Positions 33,698 through 42,586 of a stretch of DNA of 64,000 nt are shown here, piece after piece. The notes under the pieces were generated by a model. The model saw nothing but the letters and a program-made list of their open reading frames with translations. It made no database searches and had not been told where the DNA came from. The stretch is taken from the NCBI RefSeq assembly GCF_018866325.1, contig NZ_CP076457.1, positions 4,933,001 through 4,997,000 of the forward strand, written 5' to 3'. The number at the start of each line of letters is the position of its first letter. Position 1 is the stretch's first letter. The translations under genes were made by a program, and so were the position numbers. The DNA comes from Streptomyces sp. YPW6 (GTDB taxonomy: Bacteria > Actinomycetota > Actinomycetes > Streptomycetales > Streptomycetaceae).

Positions 33698-34542
33698 GCG
33701 CACGCACGCTTCTGGGCGTCAAGCGGCCCGGCCGGCTGATGGCCGAGGCCGCCGCCCTGCTCATCGCCGTCGCGGTCGCCTTCCCGCTCTACTGGATGGT
33801 GCTCTCCGCCTTCAAACCGGCCGGCGAGATCCAGTCCACCGAGGCCCGCCCCTGGACGCTCTCCCCGTCCCTCGACTCGTTCCGCCGGGTCTTCGAACAG
33901 CAGGAGTTCGGCCGCTACTTCCTCAACAGCCTGCTGGTGGCGGGCACGGTCGTCGTCCTCTCCGCGCTGATCGCCTTCCTGGCCGCCACCGCCGTGACCC
34001 GCTTCCGCTTCAGGTTCCGCACCACCCTGCTGATCATGTTCCTGGTCGCGCAGATGGTGCCGGTGGAGGCGCTGACCATCCCGCTGTTCTTCCTCATGCG
34101 GGACTTCGGCCAGCTGAACACCCTCGGCTCGCTGATCCTGCCGCACCTCGCCTTCTCGCTGCCCTTCGCCATCTGGATGCTGCGCGGCTTCGTCAAGGCC
34201 GTTCCCGAGGCCCTGGAGGAGGCCGCCTACATCGACGGGGCGAGCCGCACCCGCTTCCTGTGGCAGATCCTCTTCCCGCTGGTCTTCCCGGGCCTGGTCG
34301 CCACCAGCGTCTTCTCCTTCATCACCACCTGGAACGACTTCCTGTTCGCGAAGTCGTTCATCATCAGCGACACCTCCCAGTCGACGCTGCCGATGGCGCT
34401 GCTGGTGTTCTTCAAACCGGACGAGAACGACTGGGGAGGGATCATGGCGGCCTCGACCGTGATGACCATCCCCGTCCTGGTCTTCTTCGTCCTCGTACAG
34501 CGACGCCTCGTCTCCGGACTGGGCGGAGCGGTTAAGGACTGA
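33694..34542 (+). CDS. ABC sugar permease, MalG type
   Basis: This 282-aa second permease starts with GTG at 33694, overlapping the MalF-type stop by 4 bp, after GGGGGAGGA. It has six membrane segments, the EAA loop EEAAYIDGASRTRFLWQILFPL, and the MalG-like TWNDFLFAKSF. No ATPase gene follows. Streptomyces commonly use the shared ATPase MsiK for such importers, which is the expected partner. Confidence 0.92.
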   Translation: MSARTLLGVKRPGRLMAEAAALLIAVAVAFPLYWMVLSAFKPAGEIQSTEARPWTLSPSLDSFRRVFEQQEFGRYFLNSLLVAGTVVVLSALIAFLAATAVTRFRFRFRTTLLIMFLVAQMVPVEALTIPLFFLMRDFGQLNTLGSLILPHLAFSLPFAIWMLRGFVKAVPEALEEAAYIDGASRTRFLWQILFPLVFPGLVATSVFSFITTWNDFLFAKSFIISDTSQSTLPMALLVFFKPDENDWGGIMAASTVMTIPVLVFFVLVQRRLVSGLGGAVKD

Positions 34543-34546
34543 CGTC

Positions 34547-36256
34547 ATGACACCCGAGAACTCCCCCTCCCCGGGCGCCGTGGACGCCGCCGCCCTCGGC
34601 CTGGTCCCGGCCCCGCGCACCCTGACCGCGGCCGCCGCCGGGCCCTACCCACTCGGCTACCGGACCCCGCTGACGGCCGGACCGGGCACCGAGGGCGTCG
34701 CCCGCTGGCTGCGCGCCACGGTGGGCCCGGCCACCGGACTGCCCCTGCCCGAGGGCGACGGCACCGGCACGCGTGCGGGCGACGGCTCCGGCCGGGGCTC
34801 CACCGGGCAGGGCATCGTGCTGGCGCTCGACGCGTCGCTCGCCCCCGAGGGCTACCGCCTGGCCGTCGAGGCGAACGCCGTACGCCTCACCGGCGGCACC
34901 GCGGCGGGCGTCTTCCGGGGCGCGCAGACGCTCCGTCAGCTCCTCGGCCCCGACGCCTTCCGCCGCGCGCCCCTCGCCCCCGGCCGCACCTGGGAGGTCC
35001 CGCCGGTCGTCGTCGAGGACGAACCCCGCTTCGGCTGGCGCGGCATGCTGCTCGACGTCTCCCGGCACTTCCTGCCCAAGGACGACGTCCTGCGCTACCT
35101 GGACCTGCTGGCCGCCCACAAGCTGAACGTCTTCCACTTCCACCTCACCGACGACCAGGGCTGGCGTATCGAGATCAAGCGCTACCCGCGTCTCACCGAG
35201 GCCGGCTCCTGGCGCTCGCGCACCAAATACGGCCACCGGGCCTCCGAGCTGTGGGACGAGACCCCCCACGGCGGTTTCTACACCCAGGACGACATCCGCG
35301 AGATCGTCGCCCACGCCGCCGAGCGGCACATCCGGGTCGTCCCCGAGATCGACATCCCGGGCCACTCGCAGGCCGCGATCAGCGCCTACCCCGAGCTGGG
35401 CAACACCGACGTCGTCGACACCTCCGCCCTCTCCGTCTGGGACACCTGGGGCGTCAACCCGAACGTCCTCGCCCCCACCGACACCACCCTGCGCTTCTTC
35501 GAGGGCGTCCTGGAGGAGGTGCTGGAACTCTTCCCCGCCGCGACCTCGCCCTTCGTCCACATGGGCGGCGACGAGTGCCCCAAGGACCAGTGGAAGCAGT
35601 CCCCGCTCGCCCAGGCCCGGATCGCCGAACTCGGCGTGAAGGACGAGGACGGTCTCCAGTCCTGGTTCATCCGCCACTTCGACGCCTGGCTCACCGCCCG
35701 GGGCCGCCGCCTCATCGGCTGGGACGAGATCCTCGAAGGCGGCCTCGCCGACGGGGCCGCGGTCTCCTCCTGGCGCGGTTACGGCGGCGGCATCGCGGCC
35801 GCCGAGGCCGGGCACGACGTCGTCATGTGCCCCGAGCAGCAGGTGTATCTGGACCACCGTCAGGACGGCGGCCCCGACGAGCCGATGCCCATCGGGTACG
35901 TACGGACCCTGGAGGACGTCTACCGCTTCGAGCCCGTCCCGCCGGGCCTGAGCGAGGAGGCGGCCCGTCACATCCTGGGCGCCCAGGCCAACGTGTGGAC
36001 CGAGGTCATGCAGAACCGGGACCGCGTCGACTACCAGGTCTTCCCGCGCCTCGCCGCCTTCGCCGAGGTCGCCTGGTCCGATCTGCCCGCCCCCGCCGAC
36101 CGGGACTTCGCCGCCTTCGACGCCCGGATGCGGGCCCACTACGCCCGCCTCGACGCCCTCGGCGTCGACTACCGCCCGCCCGGCGGACCGTACCCCCGCC
36201 AGCAGCGCCCCGGCGTCCTCGGCCGCCCGCTGGAGGGGGAGCCCCCGGTGGTGTGA
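34547..36256 (+). CDS. beta-N-acetylhexosaminidase, GH20, cytoplasmic
   Basis: This 569-aa glycosidase removes terminal N-acetylhexosamine. It has an N-terminal GH20b-like domain (about 20-150) and a catalytic barrel from about 165 (WRGMLLDVSRHFLPKDD, HFHLTDDQGWRIEIK). The acid pair is in HMGGDECPKDQWK, where D polarises the acetamido group and E is the proton donor. Later conserved parts include SWRGYGGG and QANVWTE. No signal peptide is present, so it should hydrolyse imported chitobiose to GlcNAc in the cytoplasm. It starts 4 bp after the permease stop and shares the operon and its dre site. Confidence 0.93.
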   Translation: MTPENSPSPGAVDAAALGLVPAPRTLTAAAAGPYPLGYRTPLTAGPGTEGVARWLRATVGPATGLPLPEGDGTGTRAGDGSGRGSTGQGIVLALDASLAPEGYRLAVEANAVRLTGGTAAGVFRGAQTLRQLLGPDAFRRAPLAPGRTWEVPPVVVEDEPRFGWRGMLLDVSRHFLPKDDVLRYLDLLAAHKLNVFHFHLTDDQGWRIEIKRYPRLTEAGSWRSRTKYGHRASELWDETPHGGFYTQDDIREIVAHAAERHIRVVPEIDIPGHSQAAISAYPELGNTDVVDTSALSVWDTWGVNPNVLAPTDTTLRFFEGVLEEVLELFPAATSPFVHMGGDECPKDQWKQSPLAQARIAELGVKDEDGLQSWFIRHFDAWLTARGRRLIGWDEILEGGLADGAAVSSWRGYGGGIAAAEAGHDVVMCPEQQVYLDHRQDGGPDEPMPIGYVRTLEDVYRFEPVPPGLSEEAARHILGAQANVWTEVMQNRDRVDYQVFPRLAAFAEVAWSDLPAPADRDFAAFDARMRAHYARLDALGVDYRPPGGPYPRQQRPGVLGRPLEGEPPVV

Positions 36257-36313
36257 CCCGCACCCCGGCCCCTGTCGGCCGCAGCCGTCCTCCGGGACCG
36301 CTGCGGCCGACGC

Positions 36314-36453
36314 GTGTCCGGAACCCATCGGCCGCCCTCGCGTGTCCGGAACGGTTCGTCGGCCGCAGCGTGTCCGGGACTGTTTGCCGGCCGCAGCGTG
36401 TCCGGAACCGGTCGGCCGCCGACGCATGTCCGCGACCGTTCGCCCGCAGACGT
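36314..36453 (+). repeat. five tandem 28-bp repeats
   Basis: Units start at 36314, 36342, 36370, 36398 and 36426, exactly 28 bp apart. Each opens with (G/A)TGTCCG and contains a GGCCGC-like end. Weaker units flank both sides. The array lies in the noncoding gap after the hexosaminidase gene, 57 bp from its stop. Neither a coding frame nor a hairpin explains it. Confidence 0.9.
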
Positions 36454-36675
36454 CCGTCCGGCTCCCTGCCCCCCGCCCACCCGCCCGCCCGCGGACGCCG
36501 GACGCGGCGTCGGACGGGCTGAGGGAACGAAAAGCATAAGTCGTACAAGCCTCGCTGAAGAGTGGCAATTCGCCTTCCTCGCCGAAGACATGCGAAACCG
36601 GAACATCCCGCAGGTCAGGGACGGAACCACCCTTCGCGGACCCTCGCTCCGGTCCGATCGGAAGATGTGCCAGAG

Positions 36676-36706
36676 TTGCCACGTCCGGGCTGTGAACACG
36701 TACCGT
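36676..36706 (+). promoter_or_regulatory. possible promoter of the molybdenum hydroxylase operon
   Basis: TTGCCA (36676-36681) and TACCGT (36701-36706) are 19 bp apart, about 50 bp upstream of the first gene. The stretch 36454-36675 shows no other clear site. Confidence 0.4.
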
Positions 36707-36754
36707 ACGGCGGAACAGGCCAGAGCGCCGGGACACCGGGAAGGGGCAGCTGGG

Positions 36755-37651
36755 TTGACCACGCACGCACCGCAGGCCATGCAGTCGGTGACGCTGCCGA
36801 CCTCGTTGGACGAGGCCGTGGCGGCTCTCGGCGCCATGCCCGCAGCCGTTCCGGTTGCCGGGGGCACGGACCTGATGGCAGCCGTCAACAAGGGGCTGCT
36901 GCGCCCCTCGGGCCTGGTCGGCCTCGGCCGGATCAGCGAGCTGCGCGGCTGGCACTACCAGGACGGCCACGCGCTCCTGGGCGCCGGACTCACCCACGCC
37001 AGGATGGGGCGCCCCGACTTCGCCGCCCTCATCCCCGCCCTCGCCGCCTCCGCCCGTGCCGCGGGCCCGCCCCAGATCCGCAACGCCGGAACGCTCGGCG
37101 GCAACATCGTCACCTCCGCGCCCACCGGCGACGCCCTGCCGGTGCTGGCCGCGCTGGAGGCCGACCTCGTCATCGCCGGCCCCGACGGCGCCCGCCGCGA
37201 GATCCCCGTCTCGCACCTGCTGGCCGGCCGCGAACTGCTGGAGCCCGCGGAGCTGATCGGCTTCGTCCGCGTACCGCTGCTGCATGCCCCGCAGGTCTTC
37301 CTCAAGGCGACCGGGCGCACCGGCCCCGGCCGCGCCACCGCCTCGGTCGCCGTCGTCCTGGACCCGGCCCGCCGGGGGGTGCGCTGTGCGGTCGGCGCCA
37401 TCGCCCCGATGCCGCTGCGCCCGCTGGAGGCGGAGCAGTGGATCGCCTCGCTGATCGACTGGGACGGCGAGCGGGGCCTGGCCCCCGACGCGCTGGCCGC
37501 CTTCGGCGACTACGTCGCAGCGGCCTGCATCCCGGACCACGCACCACCGGCCGACGGGTCTCAGGCCCCGCCGCTGTCCCCGGCCGTCCTGCATCTGCGG
37601 CGCACCGTCGCCGCGCTCGCCCGACGCGCGCTGGGGAGGGCACTGTCGTGA
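36755..37651 (+). CDS. xanthine dehydrogenase family FAD-binding subunit
   Basis: This 298-aa subunit of a three-part molybdenum hydroxylase passes electrons from the iron-sulfur subunit to its acceptor through FAD. FAD contacts are PVAGGTDLMAAVNKGLLRP and the IRNAGTLGGNIVTSAPTGD loop. TTG at 36755 follows AAGGGG by 8 nt and is preferred; an in-frame ATG at 36779 would shorten it by 8 residues. The open frame continues far upstream only by chance. The stop overlaps the next start (GTGA). Confidence 0.9.
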   Translation: MTTHAPQAMQSVTLPTSLDEAVAALGAMPAAVPVAGGTDLMAAVNKGLLRPSGLVGLGRISELRGWHYQDGHALLGAGLTHARMGRPDFAALIPALAASARAAGPPQIRNAGTLGGNIVTSAPTGDALPVLAALEADLVIAGPDGARREIPVSHLLAGRELLEPAELIGFVRVPLLHAPQVFLKATGRTGPGRATASVAVVLDPARRGVRCAVGAIAPMPLRPLEAEQWIASLIDWDGERGLAPDALAAFGDYVAAACIPDHAPPADGSQAPPLSPAVLHLRRTVAALARRALGRALS

Positions 37652-39336
37652 GCCATGAGGAGAACCCCCACCAGCAGCACGGGCAGCGGGGGGAGGGGCA
37701 TTCCGCGGGCCCGGACCCCCGCTACGGCGGCTGGGAGCCGACCCCGCAGGGCGACGGCTTCGACGCCGACGCCACCGCGGCCGACGCCACCGCCTTCGTC
37801 CAGCTGCCGCCGGAGGACCTGGCGGACATCCCGCTGGCCGCGCCCGGCCACGGGTACGTCCCGCCGATGATCGTTCCGCTGACCCCGGCCGCCGGACTCG
37901 ACCCGGCGGCGACGGGCAGCTGGGTGATCCAGACGCAGGCCCAGCAGGCACAGGCGGAGCAGCGCGCCCAGGAGGCCGCCGCTGCCGCGCAGGAGACCGG
38001 GGTCGTCCACTGGCCGGACCCGAACCGGCCGGACGGCCACGACGGGCAGGGCGGATACCAGGGCCCCTACCAGGACACCTCGCACGCCACGGCCCAGTGG
38101 AACTTCACCGAGGCCCTGGACGGGCAGGCGCCGCCCCCCGAGCCGACGGCCCCGGAGGCGGCCGGAGAGGCCGACCCCTCGGCTCACGCCCACACGACGC
38201 ACGCGGGCCACACGGGCCAGTGGACGATCCCGGTCGCGGACGGGGATCTCCCGGACGAATCGGGCGAGTTCCTGGCGTCGGCGCACACCTCGCAGTGGTA
38301 CGCGGACAGCGCCCGCCCGGCCACGCTGCCCGGCGGCGCGCCCGCCCCCTGGGCCACCCCGGAACCGGAAGCCGTTCCCGTACCCGGGCCGGAGGAGACC
38401 CCGGAACGCGAACCGGCGGCGGAAGCACCGACGCCCGGACCCGAAGCCGAGCCCGAGGCCCGGCCGGAGGCGCCCGAGGTGAACGAAGCGGAAGCAGCCC
38501 CGGAAGGGGCAGCGCCGGAGGAAGCACCTGCGCAACCGGAACCGGAACCGGAACCGGAACTGCAACCGGAACCAGAACCGAACGCGGAGGCGGGGACGGA
38601 GGCACCGGCGGACACCGACCTCACCGCCCCCGAAACCGCCCCGGACATCGGACCGGACATCGCCCCGGCCCCCGACGCCGGTGTCCCCGACCTCCCCGGC
38701 GAAGCCTCCGCCCTCCTCCACGAGGCCCCCGCCCTCCCCGACGTACCCAGCGAGCACCCCGCCAAGTCGTACCTGCTCCACGTGAACGGCGTGGACCGCC
38801 CGGTCAGCGACGCCTGGATCGGCGAGTCCCTGCTCTACGTGCTGCGCGAGCGCCTGGGCCTCGCCGGGGCCAAGGACGGCTGCTCGCAGGGCGAGTGCGG
38901 CGCGTGCAACGTCCAGGTCGACGGCCGGCTGGTCGCCTCCTGCCTGGTCCCCGCGGCCACGGCGGCGGGGAGCGAGGTGCGTACGGTCGAGGGCCTGGCC
39001 GTCGACGGCGAACCCTCCGACGTGCAACGCGCCCTGTCCGCCCGCGGAGCCGTCCAGTGCGGCTTCTGCATCCCCGGCATGGCGATGACCGTCCATGACC
39101 TGCTGGAGGGCAACCACGCCCCCACCGAGCTGGAGACCCGCCAGGCGCTCTGCGGCAACCTCTGCCGCTGTTCCGGCTACCGGGGCGTGCTCGACGCGGT
39201 GGCGGACGTCATCGCGGCCCGCGAGACGCACGCCGAGGCGGCGGCCCCGGACGAGGTGCGCATCCCGCACCAGGCCGAGCCGGGTGCCCGCGGCGAGCAG
39301 CAGGGCCCGCACCCGCACGAGGGGGAGGCGCTGTGA
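37648..39336 (+). CDS. 2Fe-2S subunit of molybdenum hydroxylase with long disordered N-terminal extension
   Basis: The last ~190 of 562 residues are a normal xanthine dehydrogenase-type small subunit. The plant-type cluster is CSQGECGACNVQVDG plus a later C; the second cluster is CGFCIPG with CGNLCRC. The first ~370 residues are an added low-complexity region rich in Pro, Glu, Ala and Gly. It carries four spaced T-x-x-W motifs (TGSW, TAQW, TGQW, TSQW, with W at 92, 151, 192 and 217) and a Pro-Glu run. Stand-alone subunits are usually 150-200 aa. The extension is in frame, shares the codon bias of the gene, and begins at a GTG coupled to the FAD gene, so it looks real. Its role is unknown. Confidence 0.87.
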   Translation: MSHEENPHQQHGQRGEGHSAGPDPRYGGWEPTPQGDGFDADATAADATAFVQLPPEDLADIPLAAPGHGYVPPMIVPLTPAAGLDPAATGSWVIQTQAQQAQAEQRAQEAAAAAQETGVVHWPDPNRPDGHDGQGGYQGPYQDTSHATAQWNFTEALDGQAPPPEPTAPEAAGEADPSAHAHTTHAGHTGQWTIPVADGDLPDESGEFLASAHTSQWYADSARPATLPGGAPAPWATPEPEAVPVPGPEETPEREPAAEAPTPGPEAEPEARPEAPEVNEAEAAPEGAAPEEAPAQPEPEPEPELQPEPEPNAEAGTEAPADTDLTAPETAPDIGPDIAPAPDAGVPDLPGEASALLHEAPALPDVPSEHPAKSYLLHVNGVDRPVSDAWIGESLLYVLRERLGLAGAKDGCSQGECGACNVQVDGRLVASCLVPAATAAGSEVRTVEGLAVDGEPSDVQRALSARGAVQCGFCIPGMAMTVHDLLEGNHAPTELETRQALCGNLCRCSGYRGVLDAVADVIAARETHAEAAAPDEVRIPHQAEPGARGEQQGPHPHEGEAL

Positions 39337-39394
39337 GGTACGCCGGCGGCCCCGCCGTTCGACAGCAACACCACGCGACCGACAAGGAGGCGGC

Positions 39395-41749
39395 GTGAGC
39401 GGCGACGCGGCCAACGCGACCAGCACCAGCCTGCCCAGGATCGACGCGCTGGGCGGCGGACCCGGCGGCGGCCCGGACCAGGACCAGGAGCAGCCCAGGA
39501 TGGGCCTCGGTTCGTCGCTCCCCGCCGCCGACTCCCGGGCGAAGACCGAGGGCACCTTCCCGTACGCCGCCGATCTCTGGGCCGAGGGCCTGCTGTGGGC
39601 GGCCGTGCTGCGCTCCCCGCACCCGCACGCGCGGATCCTGTCCATCGACACCTCGGGCGCCGAGGAGATGCCCGGGGTGCGGGCGGTCGTCACGCACGAG
39701 GACGTGCCCGGGGAGAGCAACTACGGCCGCCACGTCGTGGACCGCCCGGTGTTCGCCTCCGACCTGGTGCGCCACCACGGCGAGGCGATCGCCGCGGTCG
39801 CGGCGGACCACCCGGACACCGCCCGGCTGGCCGCCGCCGCCATCGCCGTACGGTACGAGGTGCTGGAGCCGGTCACGGACCCGGAGCAGGCGTTCGAGGC
39901 GGAGCCGCTGCACCCGGACGGCAACCTGATCCGGCACATCCCGCTGCGCTACGGCGACGCGGAGGCGACGGGCGAGGTCGTGGTGGAGGGCCTGTACCGC
40001 ATCGGCCGCCAGGACCCGGCCCCGATCGGCGCGGAGGCCGGCCTCGCCGTGCCGAGGCCCGACGGCGGCGTGGAGATCTACACCGCCTCCACCGACCCGC
40101 ACACCGACCGCGACCTGATCGCGGCCTGCTTCGGGCTGGAGCCGGACCGGGTCAAGGTCGTCGTGACCGGGGTGCCGGGGGCGACCGGCGACCGCGAGGA
40201 CCCGGGCTTCCAGATCCCGCTGGGGTTGCTCGCGCTGCGTACCGGCTGCCCGGTCAAGCTGGCCGCGAGCCGCGAGGAGTCCTTCCTCGGCCACACCCAC
40301 CGCCACCCCACCCTCCTGCGCTACCGCCACCACGCGGACGCGGAGGGCCGGCTGGTCAAGGTGGAGGCCCAGATCCTCCTGGACGCGGGCGCCTACGCCG
40401 ACGCCTCCTCCGAATCCCTTGCCGCGGCCGTGTCGTTCGCCTGCGGCCCGTACGTCGTCCCGCACGCCTTCATCGAGGGCTGGGCGGTCCGGACGAACAA
40501 CCCGCCCTCGGGCCATGTGCGAGGCGAGGGCGCGATGCAGGTCTGCGCGGCGTACGAGGGCCAGATGGACAAACTGGCCGCCAAGCTGGGCATCGACCCG
40601 GCCGAACTGCGCCTGCGCAACACGCTCGCCACGGGCGACATCCTGCCCACCGGCCAGACCGTGACCTGCCCGGCCCCGGTCGCCGAACTGCTCCAGGCCG
40701 TACGTGACTTCCCCCTCCCCGCCCTCCCGAAGGACGCCCCGGAGGACGACTGGCTGCTGCCGGGCGGTCCCGAGGGCGCGGGGGAGCCGGGGGCGGTGCG
40801 CCGGGGTGTGGGCTACGGCCTGGGCATGGTGCACATGCTCGGCGCCGAGGGGACGGACGAGGTCTCGACGGCCACGGTCCGGGTCCACGACGGGGTGGCC
40901 ACGGTGATCTGCGCGGCGGTGGAGACGGGCCAGGGCTTCACGACGCTCGCCCGCCAGATCGTCCAGGAGACCCTGGGCGTCGAAGAGGTCCATGTCGCGG
41001 CGGTCGACACCGACCAGCCCCCCGCGGGCCCGGCGACGCACGGCCGTCACACCTGGGTTTCCGGAGGGGCGGTGGAGCGGGCGGCGAAGATGGTCCGCAC
41101 CCAGCTCCTCCAGCCGCTGGCCCACAAGTTCGGCATGTCCACGGAGCTGCTCCAGATCGCCGACGGCAAGATCACCTCGTACGACGGGGTGCTCTCCACG
41201 ACGGTCACGGAGGCCATGGACGGCAAGGAGCTCTGGGCCACCGCCCAGTGCCGCCCCCACCCCACGGAACCGCTGGACGAGGCGGGTCAGGGCGACGCGT
41301 TCGTCGGCCTCGCGTTCTGCGCGGTCCGGGCGGTGGTCGACGTCGACATCGAGCTCGGCTCCGTCCGCGTGGTCGAGATGGCGGTGGCCCAGGACGTGGG
41401 CCGCGTCCTGAACCCGACCCAGCTGGCGGCCCGTATCGAGGCGGGCATCGCCCAGGGCCTCGGCGCGGCCCTCACGGAGAACCTCCGCACCGCGAAGGGC
41501 CTGATCCGCCACCCCGACCTGACGGGCTACGCGCTCCCGACGGCGCTGGACGTCCCCGACATCCGCATCGTCAAACTGGTCGAGGAACGCGACGTGGTGG
41601 CCCCCTTCGGCGCGAAGCCCGCGTCGGCCGTCCCGGTCGTCACGGCCCCCGCCGCGGTGGCCTCAGCGGTCCGCTCGGCGACGGGCCGCCCGGTGAACCG
41701 CCTCCCGATCAGGCCGCAGGCAGCGGTGGCGACGACCCCGAAGGGCTGA
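39395..41749 (+). CDS. xanthine dehydrogenase family molybdopterin-binding subunit, atypical active site
   Basis: This 784-aa large subunit has the substrate-entry domain (EGTFPYAADLWAEGLLWAAVLRSPHPHARIL) and parts of the cofactor site (HVRGEGAMQV, ETGQGFTT). Three standard elements are altered. GGGFGGK is replaced by GATGDRED, the usual MEP-type motif by GAEAG, and the catalytic GVGE near the end by PASA, with Ala745 where the glutamate should be. It may use another substrate or another base, or be inactive. GTG at 39395 follows AAGGAGG. It is the third gene of the operon, 58 bp after the iron-sulfur subunit. Confidence 0.85.
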   Translation: MSGDAANATSTSLPRIDALGGGPGGGPDQDQEQPRMGLGSSLPAADSRAKTEGTFPYAADLWAEGLLWAAVLRSPHPHARILSIDTSGAEEMPGVRAVVTHEDVPGESNYGRHVVDRPVFASDLVRHHGEAIAAVAADHPDTARLAAAAIAVRYEVLEPVTDPEQAFEAEPLHPDGNLIRHIPLRYGDAEATGEVVVEGLYRIGRQDPAPIGAEAGLAVPRPDGGVEIYTASTDPHTDRDLIAACFGLEPDRVKVVVTGVPGATGDREDPGFQIPLGLLALRTGCPVKLAASREESFLGHTHRHPTLLRYRHHADAEGRLVKVEAQILLDAGAYADASSESLAAAVSFACGPYVVPHAFIEGWAVRTNNPPSGHVRGEGAMQVCAAYEGQMDKLAAKLGIDPAELRLRNTLATGDILPTGQTVTCPAPVAELLQAVRDFPLPALPKDAPEDDWLLPGGPEGAGEPGAVRRGVGYGLGMVHMLGAEGTDEVSTATVRVHDGVATVICAAVETGQGFTTLARQIVQETLGVEEVHVAAVDTDQPPAGPATHGRHTWVSGGAVERAAKMVRTQLLQPLAHKFGMSTELLQIADGKITSYDGVLSTTVTEAMDGKELWATAQCRPHPTEPLDEAGQGDAFVGLAFCAVRAVVDVDIELGSVRVVEMAVAQDVGRVLNPTQLAARIEAGIAQGLGAALTENLRTAKGLIRHPDLTGYALPTALDVPDIRIVKLVEERDVVAPFGAKPASAVPVVTAPAAVASAVRSATGRPVNRLPIRPQAAVATTPKG

Positions 41750-41790
41750 GGGGCACCGGGCGACGGCGCCCAAGGGCTGAGGGGCGCACC
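41729..41790 (+). repeat. 31-bp tandem duplication at the 3' end of the molybdenum subunit gene
   Basis: Two 31-bp copies (41729-41759 and 41760-41790) share AAGGGCTGAGGGGC. The TGA in the first copy is the stop codon, so the second copy repeats the gene's end in noncoding DNA. Confidence 0.75.
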
Positions 41791-42135
41791 CCGACGCTCC
41801 CTGGGCGTTGTCGCCCAGGGCCGGCCGAACGCCCGCCGAAGGCGAACACCCCGGCGATCCCGGACGCCGCGGCCCGCCCCGACACGAGCGCCGCTTCCGA
41901 CGTTGCCCCGCTGCCCGGGAACGGAGCCGCCAGAACAGCCGGTCCGGCCCGGCGAGGGTGTCGACGATCGACACCGCGGCAAGGGGCACAGGAATGCGAC
42001 AACGGACGCAGGAACTGCCCACGGTGTTCGCTGAATTCGTGCCCGAAAACGGCTCAGATCGTACTCGTTCGCGCTGCACGCGGGATCTTAGGGTGACTGC
42101 GGAGGCTGACCACGCGGCGATACCCGGGGGAACAC
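41750..42135. other. boundary between molybdenum hydroxylase operon and module A
   Basis: This 386-bp gap has the duplicated stop region, a terminator-like hairpin at 41799-41820 (CCCTGGGC with GCCCAGGG, 6-nt loop), and about 300 bp of mixed-composition DNA. A weak TAGGGT box is at 42089-42094. No tRNA fragment or transposase remnant is visible. Base composition falls from here into module A. Confidence 0.5.
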
Positions 42136-42564
42136 GTGACATTCGACCAGGAATGGGCGGAACTGCGTTCGACCGCGGCTCAGCGAAGTGCCATGCAGAT
42201 CAACAGCGCCCCGGCCGAAGCCGGTGGCGGTTCCGGTGCACCGGATCTGGTGGTGAACCGGGACGATCTCGGAGCTATCGGGAATGACGCCTACGAGCTC
42301 AGGACGAGACTGTCGAAGGACGGTGACCACGCCCGCCCAGCCACGTTCGATGCGGCGATCGCGCTGACGAACGGCAACTTCGCGAGCGGCTCGGCGGTTC
42401 TCAAGGTGCACGACTTGTGGCAGAAGCACCTCAAGACGCTGCTGGATTCCTGCGCGCACATTTCGAACCACCTGGACTACACCAAGGCGCAGCATGCGAA
42501 GGACGACGTGAAGATCGGTGGAGATTTGGCGCCGATCTCCAAGCTGTCGGAATACATGAAGTAA
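42136..42564 (+). CDS. module A small helical protein
   Basis: This 142-aa protein has no signal peptide and no hydrophobic segment. It is clearly homologous to the 150-aa protein at 54686-55138: both have W..L...AA.R..MQ.N near the start, then DL.VN..DL.AIGN.A.EL, and end with LLD..AHISNHLDYTK. The size and two-helix look resemble secreted WXG100/ESX partners, but I cannot name a family. GTG 42136 follows GGGGGA by 5 nt. It lies 22 bp before the large module gene and is probably cotranscribed. A role as a cosecretion partner or chaperone is inference. Confidence 0.72.
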   Translation: MTFDQEWAELRSTAAQRSAMQINSAPAEAGGGSGAPDLVVNRDDLGAIGNDAYELRTRLSKDGDHARPATFDAAIALTNGNFASGSAVLKVHDLWQKHLKTLLDSCAHISNHLDYTKAQHAKDDVKIGGDLAPISKLSEYMK

Positions 42565-42586
42565 TAAGGCTCGGGGGAGCGCGCAC

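Noticed and set aside
33004..33771. Long minus-strand open frames across the sugar permeases and other genes
   Set aside because: They are low-complexity antisense shadows caused by the GC-rich third codon positions of the real genes.
36562..36754. Protein-like open stretch (LAEEWQFAFLAEDM) in frame with the FAD subunit
   Set aside because: It precedes a plausible promoter and the FAD subunit starts normally at TTG 36755. The stretch has no ribosome site and is not part of the family.
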